Source of the DNA: Sporosarcina sp. P2
Lineage (GTDB): Bacteria > Bacillota > Bacilli > Bacillales_A > Planococcaceae
Length of the DNA stretch: 64,000 bases
Reading direction: 5' to 3'
Assembly (NCBI RefSeq): GCF_002743255.1
Contig: NZ_PDYY01000004.1
Span: forward strand, 124,001-188,000
Shown: positions 25,130 to 34,109 of the stretch, in pieces
How the letters are laid out: the number at the start of each line of letters is the position of its first letter
How positions within the stretch are numbered: the stretch's first letter is position 1
Position numbers and translations under genes: made by a program
Notes under the pieces: generated by a model
Databases searched by the model: none
What the model was told of the DNA's origin: nothing
Seen by the model: only the letters and a program-made list of their open reading frames with translations

Positions 25130-26731
25130 ATGAAAAAACAAAATAAAAAACCCATTAGTATGCAAGTATGGTTGACGGCTTTGGTGTGTTTGGTTGTTCT
25201 AGTTTCTCTTTCAGTAGCCGGTTATTTAATTGGTAGCAATGCAGCCGATCAAGCTAGGAAATCTCAATCGGAAAAAGCGATGAATATAGCCATTACTATC
25301 AGTCATGCACAGTCGGTGATTGATGGCTTGACAGGAAAAGGACCAATTGAAGATATCCAGGCGTTCACTAAATCTGTACAAAACGACACACAAGTTGAAT
25401 ATATCGTAGTAATCAATAATGAACGTATCCGCCAATCCCATCCAGTAACTGAGCGCATCGGCCAATATTTTGTAGGCGGTGACGAAGACAAGGCATTTAA
25501 GGGAGAGCAGTACACGTCCATGGCTACAGGAACATTAGGTAAGTCAATGAGAGCGTTTGTACCGATCACGTCTGAAGGTCAAATTATTGGTGTGGTTGCT
25601 GTTGGTATTATGATGGATAATGTTCGTACTAGTGTTTTAGCCAGTATGAATGCGAGCTTTATCGGGATTGGCTTTGGTTTACTGATTGGCTTATTTGGTG
25701 CCGTTTTATTGGCAAGAAAAGTGAAGCGTACTTTATTTGGACTTGAACCGAGGGAAATCGCTCAACAACTTCGCGAAAGGGAGTCGATGCTTGAAGCGGT
25801 CAGCGATGGTATTGTTGCCATTAATGACAAGGCAGAAATTGTCTTAGCGAATCAAGCAGCCATCACGCTTTTTCGGAATGCGGACATGGAAGGAAATCCT
25901 ATTGGAAAGCCTATTCAATCTTTTGTTCCTTCGCTACCGCTTCAGCAGATGCTTGAACATAAGAAACCTCAGTATGACCAAGAGTATAAATTAAATGGAC
26001 TGGATGTCGTCGTCACCCAAGTACCTGTCATTTCTAACCATCACGTAGTCGGAGCACTTGCTATATTCCGCGATAAATCCGAATTAACTTCGCTAGTGGA
26101 ACAGCTATCCGGGGCTAGAGTATACGCTGAAACGCTGAGGTACCAGACGCATGAGTTTATGAATAAACTGCATATCATCATGGCGATGGTTCACACGAAA
26201 TCTTATGATGAGTTAAAAGAGTATACCGCCTATATTTCAGATGCTTACCAAACAGAAACAGGCCTTGTTTCAAGACTAGTCAAAGATCCCGTCATTGCAG
26301 GCTATTTAATGGGGAAGTTAAGAGAATTACGCGAATCGGGGATAAAAATTAAATTCAATGGGGATCATCCGCTACCTCCTTTAAAAAAGGTTGAGCATAT
26401 GGATAAGATCATCACGATACTAGGAAACTTACTAGATAATGCTTGTGATGCAGTGAGTGATCAAGCCGATGGGGAGTTACAAGTGACACTTAATTATGAA
26501 GAGTCTCGATTAGAATTCAGCGTACACGATAATGGACCTGGAATCCTTGTAGAGAATATCGAAGAAGTATTTGAACAGGGAATGTCTTCAAAAGGTGAAG
26601 GCCGCGGTTATGGGCTGTACCTGGCTAAAATCGCATTGGATGAATTGGGTGGTATTTGGTCTGTATCTTCTACGAAAGGAAAAGGGACACAATTTAGTGT
26701 AAGTGTTCCATACAAAGGTGAAGCATTATGA
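25130..26731 (+). CDS. CitA/DcuS/MalK-type sensor histidine kinase
   Basis: A 533-residue membrane kinase. TM1 lies at about residues 13-35. An extracellular Cache-type sensor at 40-170 carries the family text IRQSHPVTERIG and SMRAFVPI. TM2 follows at 172-196, then a PAS domain at about 215-320. The phospho-acceptor histidine is in THEFMNKLH, and the ATPase domain (NLLDNACDAV, DNGPGI, GRGYGLYLA) ends the protein. The family senses di- and tricarboxylates such as malate, fumarate or citrate. It overlaps its response regulator by 4 bases. A dicarboxylate transporter follows, so exogenous dicarboxylate is the likely signal. Confidence 0.9.
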   Translation: MKKQNKKPISMQVWLTALVCLVVLVSLSVAGYLIGSNAADQARKSQSEKAMNIAITISHAQSVIDGLTGKGPIEDIQAFTKSVQNDTQVEYIVVINNERIRQSHPVTERIGQYFVGGDEDKAFKGEQYTSMATGTLGKSMRAFVPITSEGQIIGVVAVGIMMDNVRTSVLASMNASFIGIGFGLLIGLFGAVLLARKVKRTLFGLEPREIAQQLRERESMLEAVSDGIVAINDKAEIVLANQAAITLFRNADMEGNPIGKPIQSFVPSLPLQQMLEHKKPQYDQEYKLNGLDVVVTQVPVISNHHVVGALAIFRDKSELTSLVEQLSGARVYAETLRYQTHEFMNKLHIIMAMVHTKSYDELKEYTAYISDAYQTETGLVSRLVKDPVIAGYLMGKLRELRESGIKIKFNGDHPLPPLKKVEHMDKIITILGNLLDNACDAVSDQADGELQVTLNYEESRLEFSVHDNGPGILVENIEEVFEQGMSSKGEGRGYGLYLAKIALDELGGIWSVSSTKGKGTQFSVSVPYKGEAL

Positions 26732-27444
26732 TTCAAGTATTAATCATTGAAGATGATCCAATGGTTGCGAAATTCAATGGAATTTATTTGGAAAGTATTC
26801 CAGGTTTCTCGGTTGCCGGTTTTGCAAAAAATGTAGCTGAAGCTCGGAAATTTCTTGAGTTGTCAAAAGTGGATCTCATTTTACTCGATGTCTATATGAA
26901 AGGACCGACCGGACTTGATCTATTAAAGGAGCTTCGAAAAGAGGGCGACTCGCTAGATGTTATTCTAATTACAGCTGCCAATGATAAAGAGTCTGTGCAA
27001 CAAGCGCTTCGATATGGGGCTGTTGATTACCTTATAAAACCATTTACTTTTGAACGCTTTCAAAATGCTTTATTGCAATTTAAAAAGCAACTTCATTTGA
27101 TGAATCAGCATGAAAAAATCAGCCAGGATGAAATTGATCATTTACTTCATACCGTGGATAGAAAAACTAGTAACACATTGGAATTGCCAAAAGGTCTGAC
27201 GAAAACGACATTCACACGTATTGCTGAGCAGATCATCGAAAGGCAAGGAACTATATTTTCTACAGCAGAACTTGCAGAAGACGTTGGAGTGTCAAGTGTA
27301 TCCACGCGAAAGTATTTACATTATCTCGTTGATCATAAACTAATCGATAGCGATATAGTGTATCAGTCAACAGGGCGTCCATTAACAAATTACCAACTGT
27401 TGCCTGAAAAAGTAGATATCCTTCAGTCGTTGCTAAATAAGTAA
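26728..27444 (+). CDS. CitB/DcuR/MalR-type response regulator
   Basis: A 238-residue regulator. The receiver domain is residues 1-120, with acidic pocket EDDP, phospho-acceptor aspartate in ILLDVYMKG and the lysine in LIKPFTFERF. The DNA-binding domain (about 165-230) has the helix-turn-helix AELAEDVGVSSVSTRKYL typical of the CitT/MalR/DctR group. The start overlaps the kinase stop, so the pair is translationally coupled. Its probable target is the DASS transporter gene 163 bases downstream. Confidence 0.9.
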   Translation: MIQVLIIEDDPMVAKFNGIYLESIPGFSVAGFAKNVAEARKFLELSKVDLILLDVYMKGPTGLDLLKELRKEGDSLDVILITAANDKESVQQALRYGAVDYLIKPFTFERFQNALLQFKKQLHLMNQHEKISQDEIDHLLHTVDRKTSNTLELPKGLTKTTFTRIAEQIIERQGTIFSTAELAEDVGVSSVSTRKYLHYLVDHKLIDSDIVYQSTGRPLTNYQLLPEKVDILQSLLNK

Positions 27445-27588
27445 TATACAGGTTGTACGAATAAGCATTCAGGCAGTTTGGCGACAGAAATTCGCAACTG
27501 CTTGAGTTGCTTATTTTAGTTACAAAAGTATTTGTTTGATTACGTAATATATAAAATCTGAATAGTCCCTCTTATAGTTAAACAAATA

Positions 27589-27602
27589 AGAAAGCGTTTT
27601 CG
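27589..27602. promoter_or_regulatory. Possible CcpA cre site overlapping the ribosome binding region
   Basis: AGAAAGCGTTTTCG carries the perfect palindromic core GAAAGCGTTTTC and matches the cre consensus TGWAANCGNTNWCA at all but the outermost positions. It lies directly before the transporter's GGAGGG. CcpA binding here would block transcription when preferred sugars are present. Confidence 0.6.
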
Positions 27603-27613
27603 GAGGGATGACA

Positions 27614-29281
27614 ATGAAGGATATGGCATCAAATACCTGGCAGAAATTATGGCGTTCACATGACCAGGCAAAAGATTTACTTAATTTCTTTTCTTATAAG
27701 AAAAAACTAACGGCAGCAAATCATCATGTAACTGCAAAAGAGGAACAGATTTCACCTCAACCCCCTAATCAGAACTCGGGTAAAAGTTCTTCCTATTCTA
27801 CCGTCCAATTGGTAGGTCTAATTCTGGGTCCGCTTTTATTTATCATCATGATGTTCTTTTTATCTCCTGAAGGGATGAATTCGGAAGCCAAATCGGTACT
27901 GGCTGTAACGCTGTGGGTAGCGACATGGTGGATTACGGAAGCGATTCCTATTCCAGTCACATCGCTGCTTCCCATTTTTCTATTACCGGTGACAGGGGCT
28001 ATGGAAGCCGATGTAGTTACATCTTCCTACGGCAATGATATTATTTACTTGTTTTTAGGCGGGTTTTTCATTGCTACAGCGATGGAGAAATGGAACTTGC
28101 ATAAACGGCTGGCACTGGCCATTATTGCATTCATCGGTACAGGGACTCAACGTATCTTGCTCGGCTTCATGACGGCTACAGCATTCCTGTCTATGTGGGT
28201 TTCAAATACTGCTGCGGTTATGATGATGATTCCTATGGGATTGGCGATTACAGCCCAGGTAGCTGCTGCGTTAAAAGGCACTCCGGAAGAAAAGGAATTG
28301 CCGAAGTTTGAAAAAGCACTTATTTTCGGAATTGGTTATGCAGGAACGATTGGTGGGCTCGGTACGCTTATAGGGACACCGCCCAATATTATTCTAGCGG
28401 CACAAGTTAAAGAATTATTCGATGTCGAGATTTCCTTTGCGGGCTGGATGCTCGTCGCAGTACCAATTGTCATAGTGCTGTTGTTTTCTACGTGGATTTA
28501 TCTTGGACGCTTTGCGTTTAAGATGAATATCAAAGGTCTTCCAGGCGGAAAAGAAGTGATCACCGAAGAACGAAAAGCTTTAGGGAAAACATCATTCGAA
28601 GAAAAAGCGGTGAGTGCAGTCTTCGCTTTTGCAGCGTTTATGTGGATTACGCGTGAATTTCTTTGGATGAACATCCTCCCAGGTTTAAAAGACGGCATGA
28701 TAGCGGTAGTGGCAGCGGCATTGCTGTTTGCTATTCCTACTTCCAAGAAAATCGGCAAACGCATTCTAGCATGGGAAGATTCAAAAGAAATTCCATGGGG
28801 AGTTTTGCTATTATTTGGAGGAGGACTTGCCATTGCAGCGGGTTTTCGAGAAACGGGACTTTCTGAATGGATTGGTTCGCAATTGACAGCTTTGGAAGGA
28901 TTCCATATGTTCGCTATAATTGCTGCCTCTTCTTTACTCGTACTAGCATTGACGGAGTTCACATCGAATACGGCAACAGCAACCATGATTCTCCCTGTAT
29001 TGGCAGCGCTTGCACTATCCATGCATATCCATCCATTTGCTTTGATGGTACCCGCTGCAATGGCTGCAAACTGTGCTTTCATGTTACCGGTCGGCACACC
29101 TCCTAACGCTATCATTTTCGCAACGAATAAGCTCCGCTTGAGAGAAATGGTACGAGTCGGATTTATCATTAATGTGTTTGTACTCATACTGATTGTATTG
29201 GCTGCCTACTTCCTATTACCTCTATTCTGGGGAATTGATTTGCAAGTAGTGCCGGAATCGTTTTATGAGAATTTTAAGTAA
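27614..29281 (+). CDS. DASS (SLC13)-family sodium:dicarboxylate symporter
   Basis: About 555 residues with 11-12 membrane segments after a 70-residue charged N-terminal extension. Two SNT sodium/substrate-binding motifs are visible: VSNTAAVMM and FTSNTATATM. GTPPNIILA and GTPPNAIIF pair with them in the two inverted halves, as in SdcS/VcINDY. ATG 27614 is favoured because GGAGGG abuts the in-frame ATG at 27608. It lies downstream of a dicarboxylate-type two-component system and carries a cre site. It should import succinate, malate or fumarate with sodium. The long N-terminal extension is somewhat unusual. Confidence 0.9.
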   Translation: MKDMASNTWQKLWRSHDQAKDLLNFFSYKKKLTAANHHVTAKEEQISPQPPNQNSGKSSSYSTVQLVGLILGPLLFIIMMFFLSPEGMNSEAKSVLAVTLWVATWWITEAIPIPVTSLLPIFLLPVTGAMEADVVTSSYGNDIIYLFLGGFFIATAMEKWNLHKRLALAIIAFIGTGTQRILLGFMTATAFLSMWVSNTAAVMMMIPMGLAITAQVAAALKGTPEEKELPKFEKALIFGIGYAGTIGGLGTLIGTPPNIILAAQVKELFDVEISFAGWMLVAVPIVIVLLFSTWIYLGRFAFKMNIKGLPGGKEVITEERKALGKTSFEEKAVSAVFAFAAFMWITREFLWMNILPGLKDGMIAVVAAALLFAIPTSKKIGKRILAWEDSKEIPWGVLLLFGGGLAIAAGFRETGLSEWIGSQLTALEGFHMFAIIAASSLLVLALTEFTSNTATATMILPVLAALALSMHIHPFALMVPAAMAANCAFMLPVGTPPNAIIFATNKLRLREMVRVGFIINVFVLILIVLAAYFLLPLFWGIDLQVVPESFYENFK

Positions 29282-29311
29282 TTAAAGTTTACTAGTTATC
29301 AATAAATATAG

Positions 29312-29341
29312 AAAACCCACTAGCCAGTTCTAGTGGGTTTT
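29312..29341. terminator. Terminator of the DASS gene
   Basis: AAAACCCACTAG and CTAGTGGGTTTT form a perfect 12-bp stem with a 6-base loop; the T-run is in the 3' arm. Confidence 0.88.
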
Positions 29342-29342
29342 A

Positions 29343-29373
29343 GTTTGATCTAAACTGTGTTGGGACCTGGCAC
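29343..29373. repeat. PAL-1 remnant, copy I (right half)
   Basis: GTTTGATCTAAACTGTGTTG and GGGACCTGGCAC correspond to the right inner and outer arms of PAL-1. The left half is missing, replaced by the terminator directly upstream. Confidence 0.6.
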
Positions 29374-29448
29374 CACAAAAGAGGATTACATCTCTCAAAA
29401 CTGGGAATGCTAGTAGATAAGTGTCATCATTTCAAGGAGGGTTTACTA

Positions 29449-30297
29449 ATGAAAAGGAGTTCGTCGACAGACAGAATACTACCGGTTACCTCGTTCAATA
29501 GCGGAGATGTGAAAGAGATTGCTGAGGGGATTTACTGCTATACGGTGCAAATCGTCAATGTTTTTTTCATACGGAATCAAGCAAATCCGAATGAATGGAT
29601 TCTGATTGACGCCGGAATGCCGGCTTCGGGTGGTACCATACTCGAGAAGGCGGAAGAGTTGTTCGGCAAGGATTGTAAGTTGAAAGAAATTATTCTGACG
29701 CACGGTCATTTCGACCATATCGGTGGCATTATCGATATCTTGGAGAAGCAGCCCGTGCCGGTTTACGCCCATCCTTTAGAAATGCCATTTCTGAGTGGAG
29801 AGAAAGACTATCCTAAGCCTGATAGCTCGGTAGAAGGTGGTGCAGTTGCGAAAATGTCCGGTACTTTTCCTATCGAAGCCATCGATATTTCCGAATATCT
29901 TCATTCGCTGCCGGAAGACGGTACTATACCGATGTTATCGGGCTGGCGGTGGATTCATACACCGGGACATGCACCAGGTCATATTTCATTATTCCGAGAG
30001 CAAGACCGTTTGCTACTGGCAGGTGATGCGTTTGTGACGGTGCAGCAAGATTCGCTCTATAAAGTGCTGACACAGAAGCAAGAAATCCATGGTCCTCCCG
30101 TTTATTTGACGACGGATTGGAAAGCGTCGAAGGCATCGGTACAAACGTTGGCCAATCTCAGACCCGTAGTCGCTGGTACCGGACATGGCAGCCCGGTGTC
30201 GGGTACGGAACTTATAGAAGGATTGAATAGGCTGGCGGCTGACTTTGAAGAATTGGCAGTGCCGGATCATGGTCGGTTCGTTGATGATGAAAAATAA
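29449..30297 (+). CDS. MBL-fold metallo-hydrolase
   Basis: About 282 residues. The metal-binding signature THGHFDHIGG lies near residue 85, with further ligands in HTPGHAPGHIS, LLAGDAF and GTGHG. This is a complete beta-lactamase-fold site. ATG 29449 is favoured over 29407 because AAGGAGG precedes it at the right distance. The family includes lactonases, glyoxalase II-like hydrolases and others, and nothing nearby fixes the substrate. It is a single gene with its own terminator. Confidence 0.85.
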   Translation: MKRSSSTDRILPVTSFNSGDVKEIAEGIYCYTVQIVNVFFIRNQANPNEWILIDAGMPASGGTILEKAEELFGKDCKLKEIILTHGHFDHIGGIIDILEKQPVPVYAHPLEMPFLSGEKDYPKPDSSVEGGAVAKMSGTFPIEAIDISEYLHSLPEDGTIPMLSGWRWIHTPGHAPGHISLFREQDRLLLAGDAFVTVQQDSLYKVLTQKQEIHGPPVYLTTDWKASKASVQTLANLRPVVAGTGHGSPVSGTELIEGLNRLAADFEELAVPDHGRFVDDEK

Positions 30298-30322
30298 CCC
30301 GGATTTTTATCCGGGTTTTTTG
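30295..30322 (+). terminator. Terminator of the MBL-fold gene
   Basis: ACCCGGAT and ATCCGGGT form a perfect 8-bp stem with a TTTT loop, followed by TTTTTTG. The stop codon sits at its left edge. The next 250 bases up to the arsenic operator hold nothing I can name. Confidence 0.88.
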
Positions 30323-30553
30323 ATTGAATTTGCATCTAGGTTTTTTATCTTGGAGTCATTTAAATTGTAATGTTTTTTTGCTTGTCCAAAAAGCAGTCAG
30401 TGAAGTTGAATGAAATGGACGTGGCGCCATAACTATTTCAACATGCATAATTCTAGAAATCGTTCCTGCTATATAAGTGGAAGGATCTGTGAGTAAAATC
30501 ATGATCAGGAAGATAATATATAAAAAAATAGGGTTAATGCTATTGTGTATATA

Positions 30554-30571
30554 AGTATATTATTATATACT
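30554..30571. promoter_or_regulatory. Probable ArsR operator
   Basis: AGTATAT and ATATACT flank a 4-base TATT centre, 24 bases before the arsR start. ArsR/SmtB repressors bind such short AT-rich palindromes over the promoter and leave when arsenite or antimonite is bound. Confidence 0.65.
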
Positions 30572-30594
30572 ACTTTTGGAAAGGAGCATATATT

Positions 30595-30942
30595 ATGAAT
30601 GTAAAAGAGACGGTTGACATACAACGAGCCTCGCAGATTTTAAAGTTATTAAGTGATAAAACGAGATTAACGATGATGAAACTACTTTCATCACATGAAT
30701 GTTGTGTGTGCGAATTCGTAGAAATTTTTAAGATGAGCCAGCCCGCCATTAGCCAACATTTACGTAAGTTGAGAGATATTGAACTAGTAAAAGAGGAACG
30801 AAGAGGTCAATGGATTTTTTACTCAATCAATTGTGAACATGAGGAATACATGCTGATTAAAAGTATACTCGACCAATTGCCGGAACAAGATGAATCCATT
30901 CATGAATTGAAGAAACAAGGTTTACGAATTTCATGCAACTAG
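30595..30942 (+). CDS. arsR: ArsR-family arsenical-responsive repressor
   Basis: A 115-residue winged-helix repressor. The metalloid-binding motif in the recognition region reads ECCVCEFV, equivalent to the ELCVCDL box of classical ArsR proteins, with an extra cysteine. The recognition helix is [15 protein letters not shown]. It heads an arsR-arsB-arsC operon, 13 bases before arsB, and a short palindrome precedes it. It should repress the operon and be released by As(III) or Sb(III). The terminal SCN gives one more cysteine near the C-terminus. Confidence 0.92.
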   Translation: MNVKETVDIQRASQILKLLSDKTRLTMMKLLSSHECCVCEFVEIFKMSQPAISQHLRKLRDIELVKEERRGQWIFYSINCEHEEYMLIKSILDQLPEQDESIHELKKQGLRISCN

Positions 30943-30955
30943 GGAGGACATAGGA

Positions 30956-32251
30956 ATGGCTACAACTATGATTGCGATTGCCATATTCGTTATCACGTTA
31001 ATCTTTGTGATTTGGCAACCGAAAAATCTGTCAATTGGATGGACAGCTTGCATCGGCGCTTTATTCGCTTTATTATTTGGCGTTGTGGATGTTCAAGATG
31101 TAATAGATGTTACAGGTATTGTATGGAATGCTACGTTGGCATTCATTGCTATCATCATTATTTCACTCATACTGGATGAAATAGGATTTTTTGAATGGGC
31201 AGCTTTACATATGGCGCGTTTTGCCAAAGGCAGCGGAATACGGATGTTTATTTATGTAAGTGTACTTGGCGCTGTTGTGGCTGCATTATTTGCAAATGAT
31301 GGAGCAGCGTTGATTCTGACACCTATCGTGCTTGCAATGGTGAGAAACTTGAAGTTCAGTGAAAAGATGATCTTTCCATTTATTATTGCTAGTGGATTCA
31401 TTGCGGATACAACATCATTGCCTTTCGTTGTGAGTAATTTGGTCAATATTGTTTCAGCAGACTTTTTTGGGATCGGTTTCGTTGAATATGCATCTAGGAT
31501 GATTGTCCCTAACTTGTTTGCTTTGGTTGCGAGTATCACCGTCCTGTATATATTCTTCCGTAAAAGTATTCCCGGTCGCTATAATGTATTGGATTTAAAA
31601 GAGCCTAAAGAAGCGATAAAGGATGTCAAAATGTTTAGGCTATCATGGATAATACTGAGCATATTGGTGACCGGTTATTTTGCGAGTGAGTATTTACATA
31701 TACCTGTCTCCATCATTGCTGGTATCGTAGCGATATTTTTCTTAGTTATGGCAAATAGAAGTACCGCTGTGCAAACAAAACAAGTGTTGAAAGGAGCTCC
31801 TTGGGCAATTGTATTTTTCTCAATAGGTATGTATGTAGTCGTGTATGGATTAAAGAATGCGGGCTTGACAAGTGTATTGGCAGATGTTATTCAAATGGCA
31901 GCGGATCAGGGATTGTTTGTTGCTACTATTTCCATGGGCTTCATAGCTGCTTTTTTATCATCAATTATGAATAATATGCCGACGGTCATGATTGATGCGC
32001 TTGCCATTGCAGATACAAACACTACAGGCACAATTCGGGAAGCACTGATCTATGCAAATGTCATTGGATCTGATCTTGGACCTAAAATCACGCCCATTGG
32101 ATCATTGGCAACTTTACTGTGGCTGCATGTACTTTCGCAGAAAGGTGTCAAAATTAGCTGGGGAACCTATTTTAAAATAGGGGTCATTTTAACGATTCCT
32201 ACACTGTTTATTACATTGATCGGATTATACCTGTGGTTATTGATTATTTAA
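30956..32251 (+). CDS. arsB: ArsB-family arsenite efflux permease
   Basis: A 431-residue membrane protein with about 12 helices and the ArsB/NhaD ion-transporter layout. Recognisable stretches are [32 protein letters not shown] and [13 protein letters not shown]. These correspond to S. aureus pI258-type ArsB rather than to the unrelated ACR3 family. It exports arsenite or antimonite across the cytoplasmic membrane, using the proton motive force unless an ArsA is present; none is seen here. The ArsC gene follows 25 bases later. Confidence 0.92.
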   Translation: MATTMIAIAIFVITLIFVIWQPKNLSIGWTACIGALFALLFGVVDVQDVIDVTGIVWNATLAFIAIIIISLILDEIGFFEWAALHMARFAKGSGIRMFIYVSVLGAVVAALFANDGAALILTPIVLAMVRNLKFSEKMIFPFIIASGFIADTTSLPFVVSNLVNIVSADFFGIGFVEYASRMIVPNLFALVASITVLYIFFRKSIPGRYNVLDLKEPKEAIKDVKMFRLSWIILSILVTGYFASEYLHIPVSIIAGIVAIFFLVMANRSTAVQTKQVLKGAPWAIVFFSIGMYVVVYGLKNAGLTSVLADVIQMAADQGLFVATISMGFIAAFLSSIMNNMPTVMIDALAIADTNTTGTIREALIYANVIGSDLGPKITPIGSLATLLWLHVLSQKGVKISWGTYFKIGVILTIPTLFITLIGLYLWLLII

Positions 32252-32276
32252 ATGAAATAAAAAAGGAGAATACAAG

Positions 32277-32717
32277 ATGAAAAAAACATTATACTTTCTT
32301 TGTACAGGAAACTCATGCCGCAGTCAGATGGCAGAAGGCTGGGGGAGAGAAATTCTCGGCGAGGAATGGAATATCCAAAGTGCTGGCATCGAAGCACATG
32401 GGGTCAATCCACAAGCAATACGTGCGATGAAAGAGATAGGGATAGATATCTCTAAGCAAACGTCCGATGTAATAGATTCCGAAATTCTTCACCAAGCTGA
32501 TCTAGTAGTAACGCTTTGTGGAGACGCAGCCGACAAATGCCCTGTTACTCCACCTTCGATCCTTCGTGAACACTGGGGTTTTGATGATCCGGCAAAAGCA
32601 ATTGGAACGGAAGAAGAAATTTGGGCGGAATTTCAGCGTGTACGCGATGAAATAGGGGAACGGATACGGCTGTTTAGTAAAGGTACCAAGTCCACATACA
32701 ATTCCAGAACAATTTAG
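32277..32717 (+). CDS. arsC: Thioredoxin-coupled arsenate reductase, C-terminus supplied by a PAL-1 element
   Basis: A 146-residue LMW-phosphatase-fold ArsC. The catalytic P-loop is [14 protein letters not shown], with Cys10 nucleophile and Arg16, and the redox pair lies in [11 protein letters not shown]. It reduces arsenate to arsenite for export by ArsB. The B. subtilis homologue ends about 7 residues earlier. Here the last 12-13 residues ([12 protein letters not shown]) are read from PAL-1 copy J, which starts in codon 136. The catalytic core is intact, so the enzyme is probably active with a foreign tail. Confidence 0.92.
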   Translation: MKKTLYFLCTGNSCRSQMAEGWGREILGEEWNIQSAGIEAHGVNPQAIRAMKEIGIDISKQTSDVIDSEILHQADLVVTLCGDAADKCPVTPPSILREHWGFDDPAKAIGTEEEIWAEFQRVRDEIGERIRLFSKGTKSTYNSRTI

Positions 32718-32734
32718 AATTGTATTAGAACCTG
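32683..32734. repeat. PAL-1 palindrome, copy J, overlapping the 3' end of arsC
   Basis: GTACCAAGTCC, inner ACATACAATTC, centre CAATTTAGAATTG and right end GAACCTGGTA keep the PAL-1 order with several substitutions. It begins inside the arsC frame and contains the arsC stop codon TAG at 32715-32717. The operon terminator lies just beyond. Confidence 0.75.
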
Positions 32735-32781
32735 GTAATTAAAATGTATCGCCAAAAATATGGGACTTTGAGTTCACATCC

Positions 32782-32806
32782 ACACGATGAATTATTCATC
32801 GTGTTT
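32782..32806 (+). terminator. Terminator of the ars operon
   Basis: ACACGATGAA and TTCATCGTGT form a perfect 10-bp stem with a short loop, followed by TTTTGTG. It lies about 65 bases after the arsC stop, with PAL-1 copy J in between. Confidence 0.85.
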
Positions 32807-32871
32807 TTGTGTGAATAAAAATTGTTTATTTTCTGATCTACATTGCAATAGTAAGTTAACCACTTAGTATT

Positions 32872-32884
32872 GGGACCTGGTATC
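32872..32884. repeat. PAL-1 remnant, copy K (right end)
   Basis: GGGACCTGGTATC is a recognisable PAL-1 right arm that directly abuts the stop codon of the small minus-strand membrane gene. The rest of the element is not visible. Confidence 0.45.
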
Positions 32885-33049
32885 CTACTTTTCTTTGTCT
32901 TGTAGTTGCACAATTGCTAAGCAAGCAACACCGATAGACAATAGTGTGATGGCACTGTCTACAGATAAATCACCTAAAATACTTAAAACTAGTGTACTGA
33001 CACCCATTGCTAAGGCAACTGATTTGAAAATAAGTTTGACATTTTTCAT
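32885..33049 (-). CDS. Small membrane protein (54 aa)
   Basis: ATG 33049 is preceded by GGAG at 9 bases. The peptide starts MKNVKLIFKSVALAMGVSTL and has two hydrophobic segments, SVALAMGVSTLVLSILG and ITLLSIGVACLAIV, ending QLQDKEK. This is a two-helix hairpin with positive residues at the N-terminus. It lies 69 bases after the 58-residue membrane gene on the same strand and may share its transcript. I do not recognise a family. Confidence 0.6.
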   Translation of the reverse strand: MKNVKLIFKSVALAMGVSTLVLSILGDLSVDSAITLLSIGVACLAIVQLQDKEK

Positions 33050-33118
33050 ATGAATAAGCTCCAATTCAGGCCAGTAACGGCATTTTTAGAAAGTGCATAA
33101 GATGACAGAATATACCAT

Positions 33119-33295
33119 TCATTTCCCATTACCTCTTTTGTCGTTTTTTTTGGAAAATGCAGTCATCAATACGATAAAAACAGGTAATACACTCCATAAA
33201 AAGAAACCCCAATGCTGTGTCAGCAAGGACAATGCTAAGAAGAAAGCAATTGCGACAATTGAAATATATACCGTACGTTTTTGAAAATGATTCAT
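33119..33295 (-). CDS. Small membrane protein (58 aa)
   Basis: ATG 33295 is the likely start; an upstream in-frame ATG at 33349 would lie inside the preceding gene. The peptide begins MNHFQKRTVYISIVAIAFFL and has two membrane helices (ISIVAIAFFLALSLL and GFFLWSVLPVFIVLMTAF), ending in the basic tail SKKNDKRGNGK. It starts 26 bases after the stop of the methyltransferase-like gene, so the two are probably co-transcribed. The function is unknown. Confidence 0.6.
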   Translation of the reverse strand: MNHFQKRTVYISIVAIAFFLALSLLTQHWGFFLWSVLPVFIVLMTAFSKKNDKRGNGK

Positions 33296-33321
33296 TTTGC
33301 ACGCCCTTTTCGTGGTACTAG

Positions 33322-33888
33322 TTATATGTATCGACGAACATTTTGGCAATACTTTGTATACGCTTCTCCGTGGATTTTTACTAACGATTGTTCTTCGAGT
33401 CGTACTTGTCGATTAAACAACCAAAAACCTAAGATCAAATACACTAATACGATCCAATTAGGATAAATGAGGAACTCACCCAATAAGACCATCCCAAAAG
33501 CAGTATATATTGGATTTCGACTGATGGAAAAAGCGCCAGTAGTAATCAAAGAACCTGGATTTTCTTCATCAATGCCTACTCTAAAGCTTTTTCCAAATGA
33601 AATTAAGCTATAAACGAATAGCAAAAGCCCGCCGAAGCATAAGACCACGCCTATCCAGCCGATGAATTCATTGGTAAATAGCTTTGTTCCTAGCGTTGGT
33701 AAATGGAAGACGTTTGAAATGATTACATAGAATAAGAGCAACGCAAAGGGTGGTATGATGAAATCTTTTTTATCCATTTTGCCAAATTTTAATACGTTAA
33801 TACCAAATTTTTTTAATTGAATTGACCTAATGATCACCAATATGATTAATAGGGTAATCGTTGTAACAGCAATGTATCCTTGCATCAT
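33322..33888 (-). CDS. Isoprenylcysteine-methyltransferase-like membrane protein
   Basis: About 188 residues with four or five membrane helices. The C-terminal half has the ICMT/PEMT-type layout: LITTGAFSISRNPIYTAFG (a P-YxG-like cofactor-binding segment) and a terminal RLEEQSLVKIHGEAYTKYC helix with the conserved E and Y. Such proteins bind S-adenosylmethionine at the membrane. ATG 33888 follows GAGGTGG; the in-frame ATG at 33903 lies upstream of that site. It is first in a likely operon with two small membrane proteins. The substrate is unknown. Confidence 0.78.
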   Translation of the reverse strand: MMQGYIAVTTITLLIILVIIRSIQLKKFGINVLKFGKMDKKDFIIPPFALLLFYVIISNVFHLPTLGTKLFTNEFIGWIGVVLCFGGLLLFVYSLISFGKSFRVGIDEENPGSLITTGAFSISRNPIYTAFGMVLLGEFLIYPNWIVLVYLILGFWLFNRQVRLEEQSLVKIHGEAYTKYCQNVRRYI

Positions 33889-34109
33889 GCCCACCTCTTT
33901 CATTCACTTTTTTCTATCCTACTCCATTAATAAATCGTGTCTCATTCCACCATTTGAATGTTCTGCTTCCTTCATTACTTATAAAAATTCACTACGTTAT
34001 ATACCAATCTACTAGCTCACTTTATTGGGGAAAGATGTATCTAAAGACATCTTATCACAACTATCACAATGAAAAACTACGTTAGTTGACTACTCTGATA
34101 AATAATGAG

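Noticed and set aside
28498-29187. 229-codon minus-strand frame inside the DASS transporter gene
   Set aside because: It is antisense to a gene with clear SNT motifs and a good start. The reversed frame has low-complexity, non-family composition.
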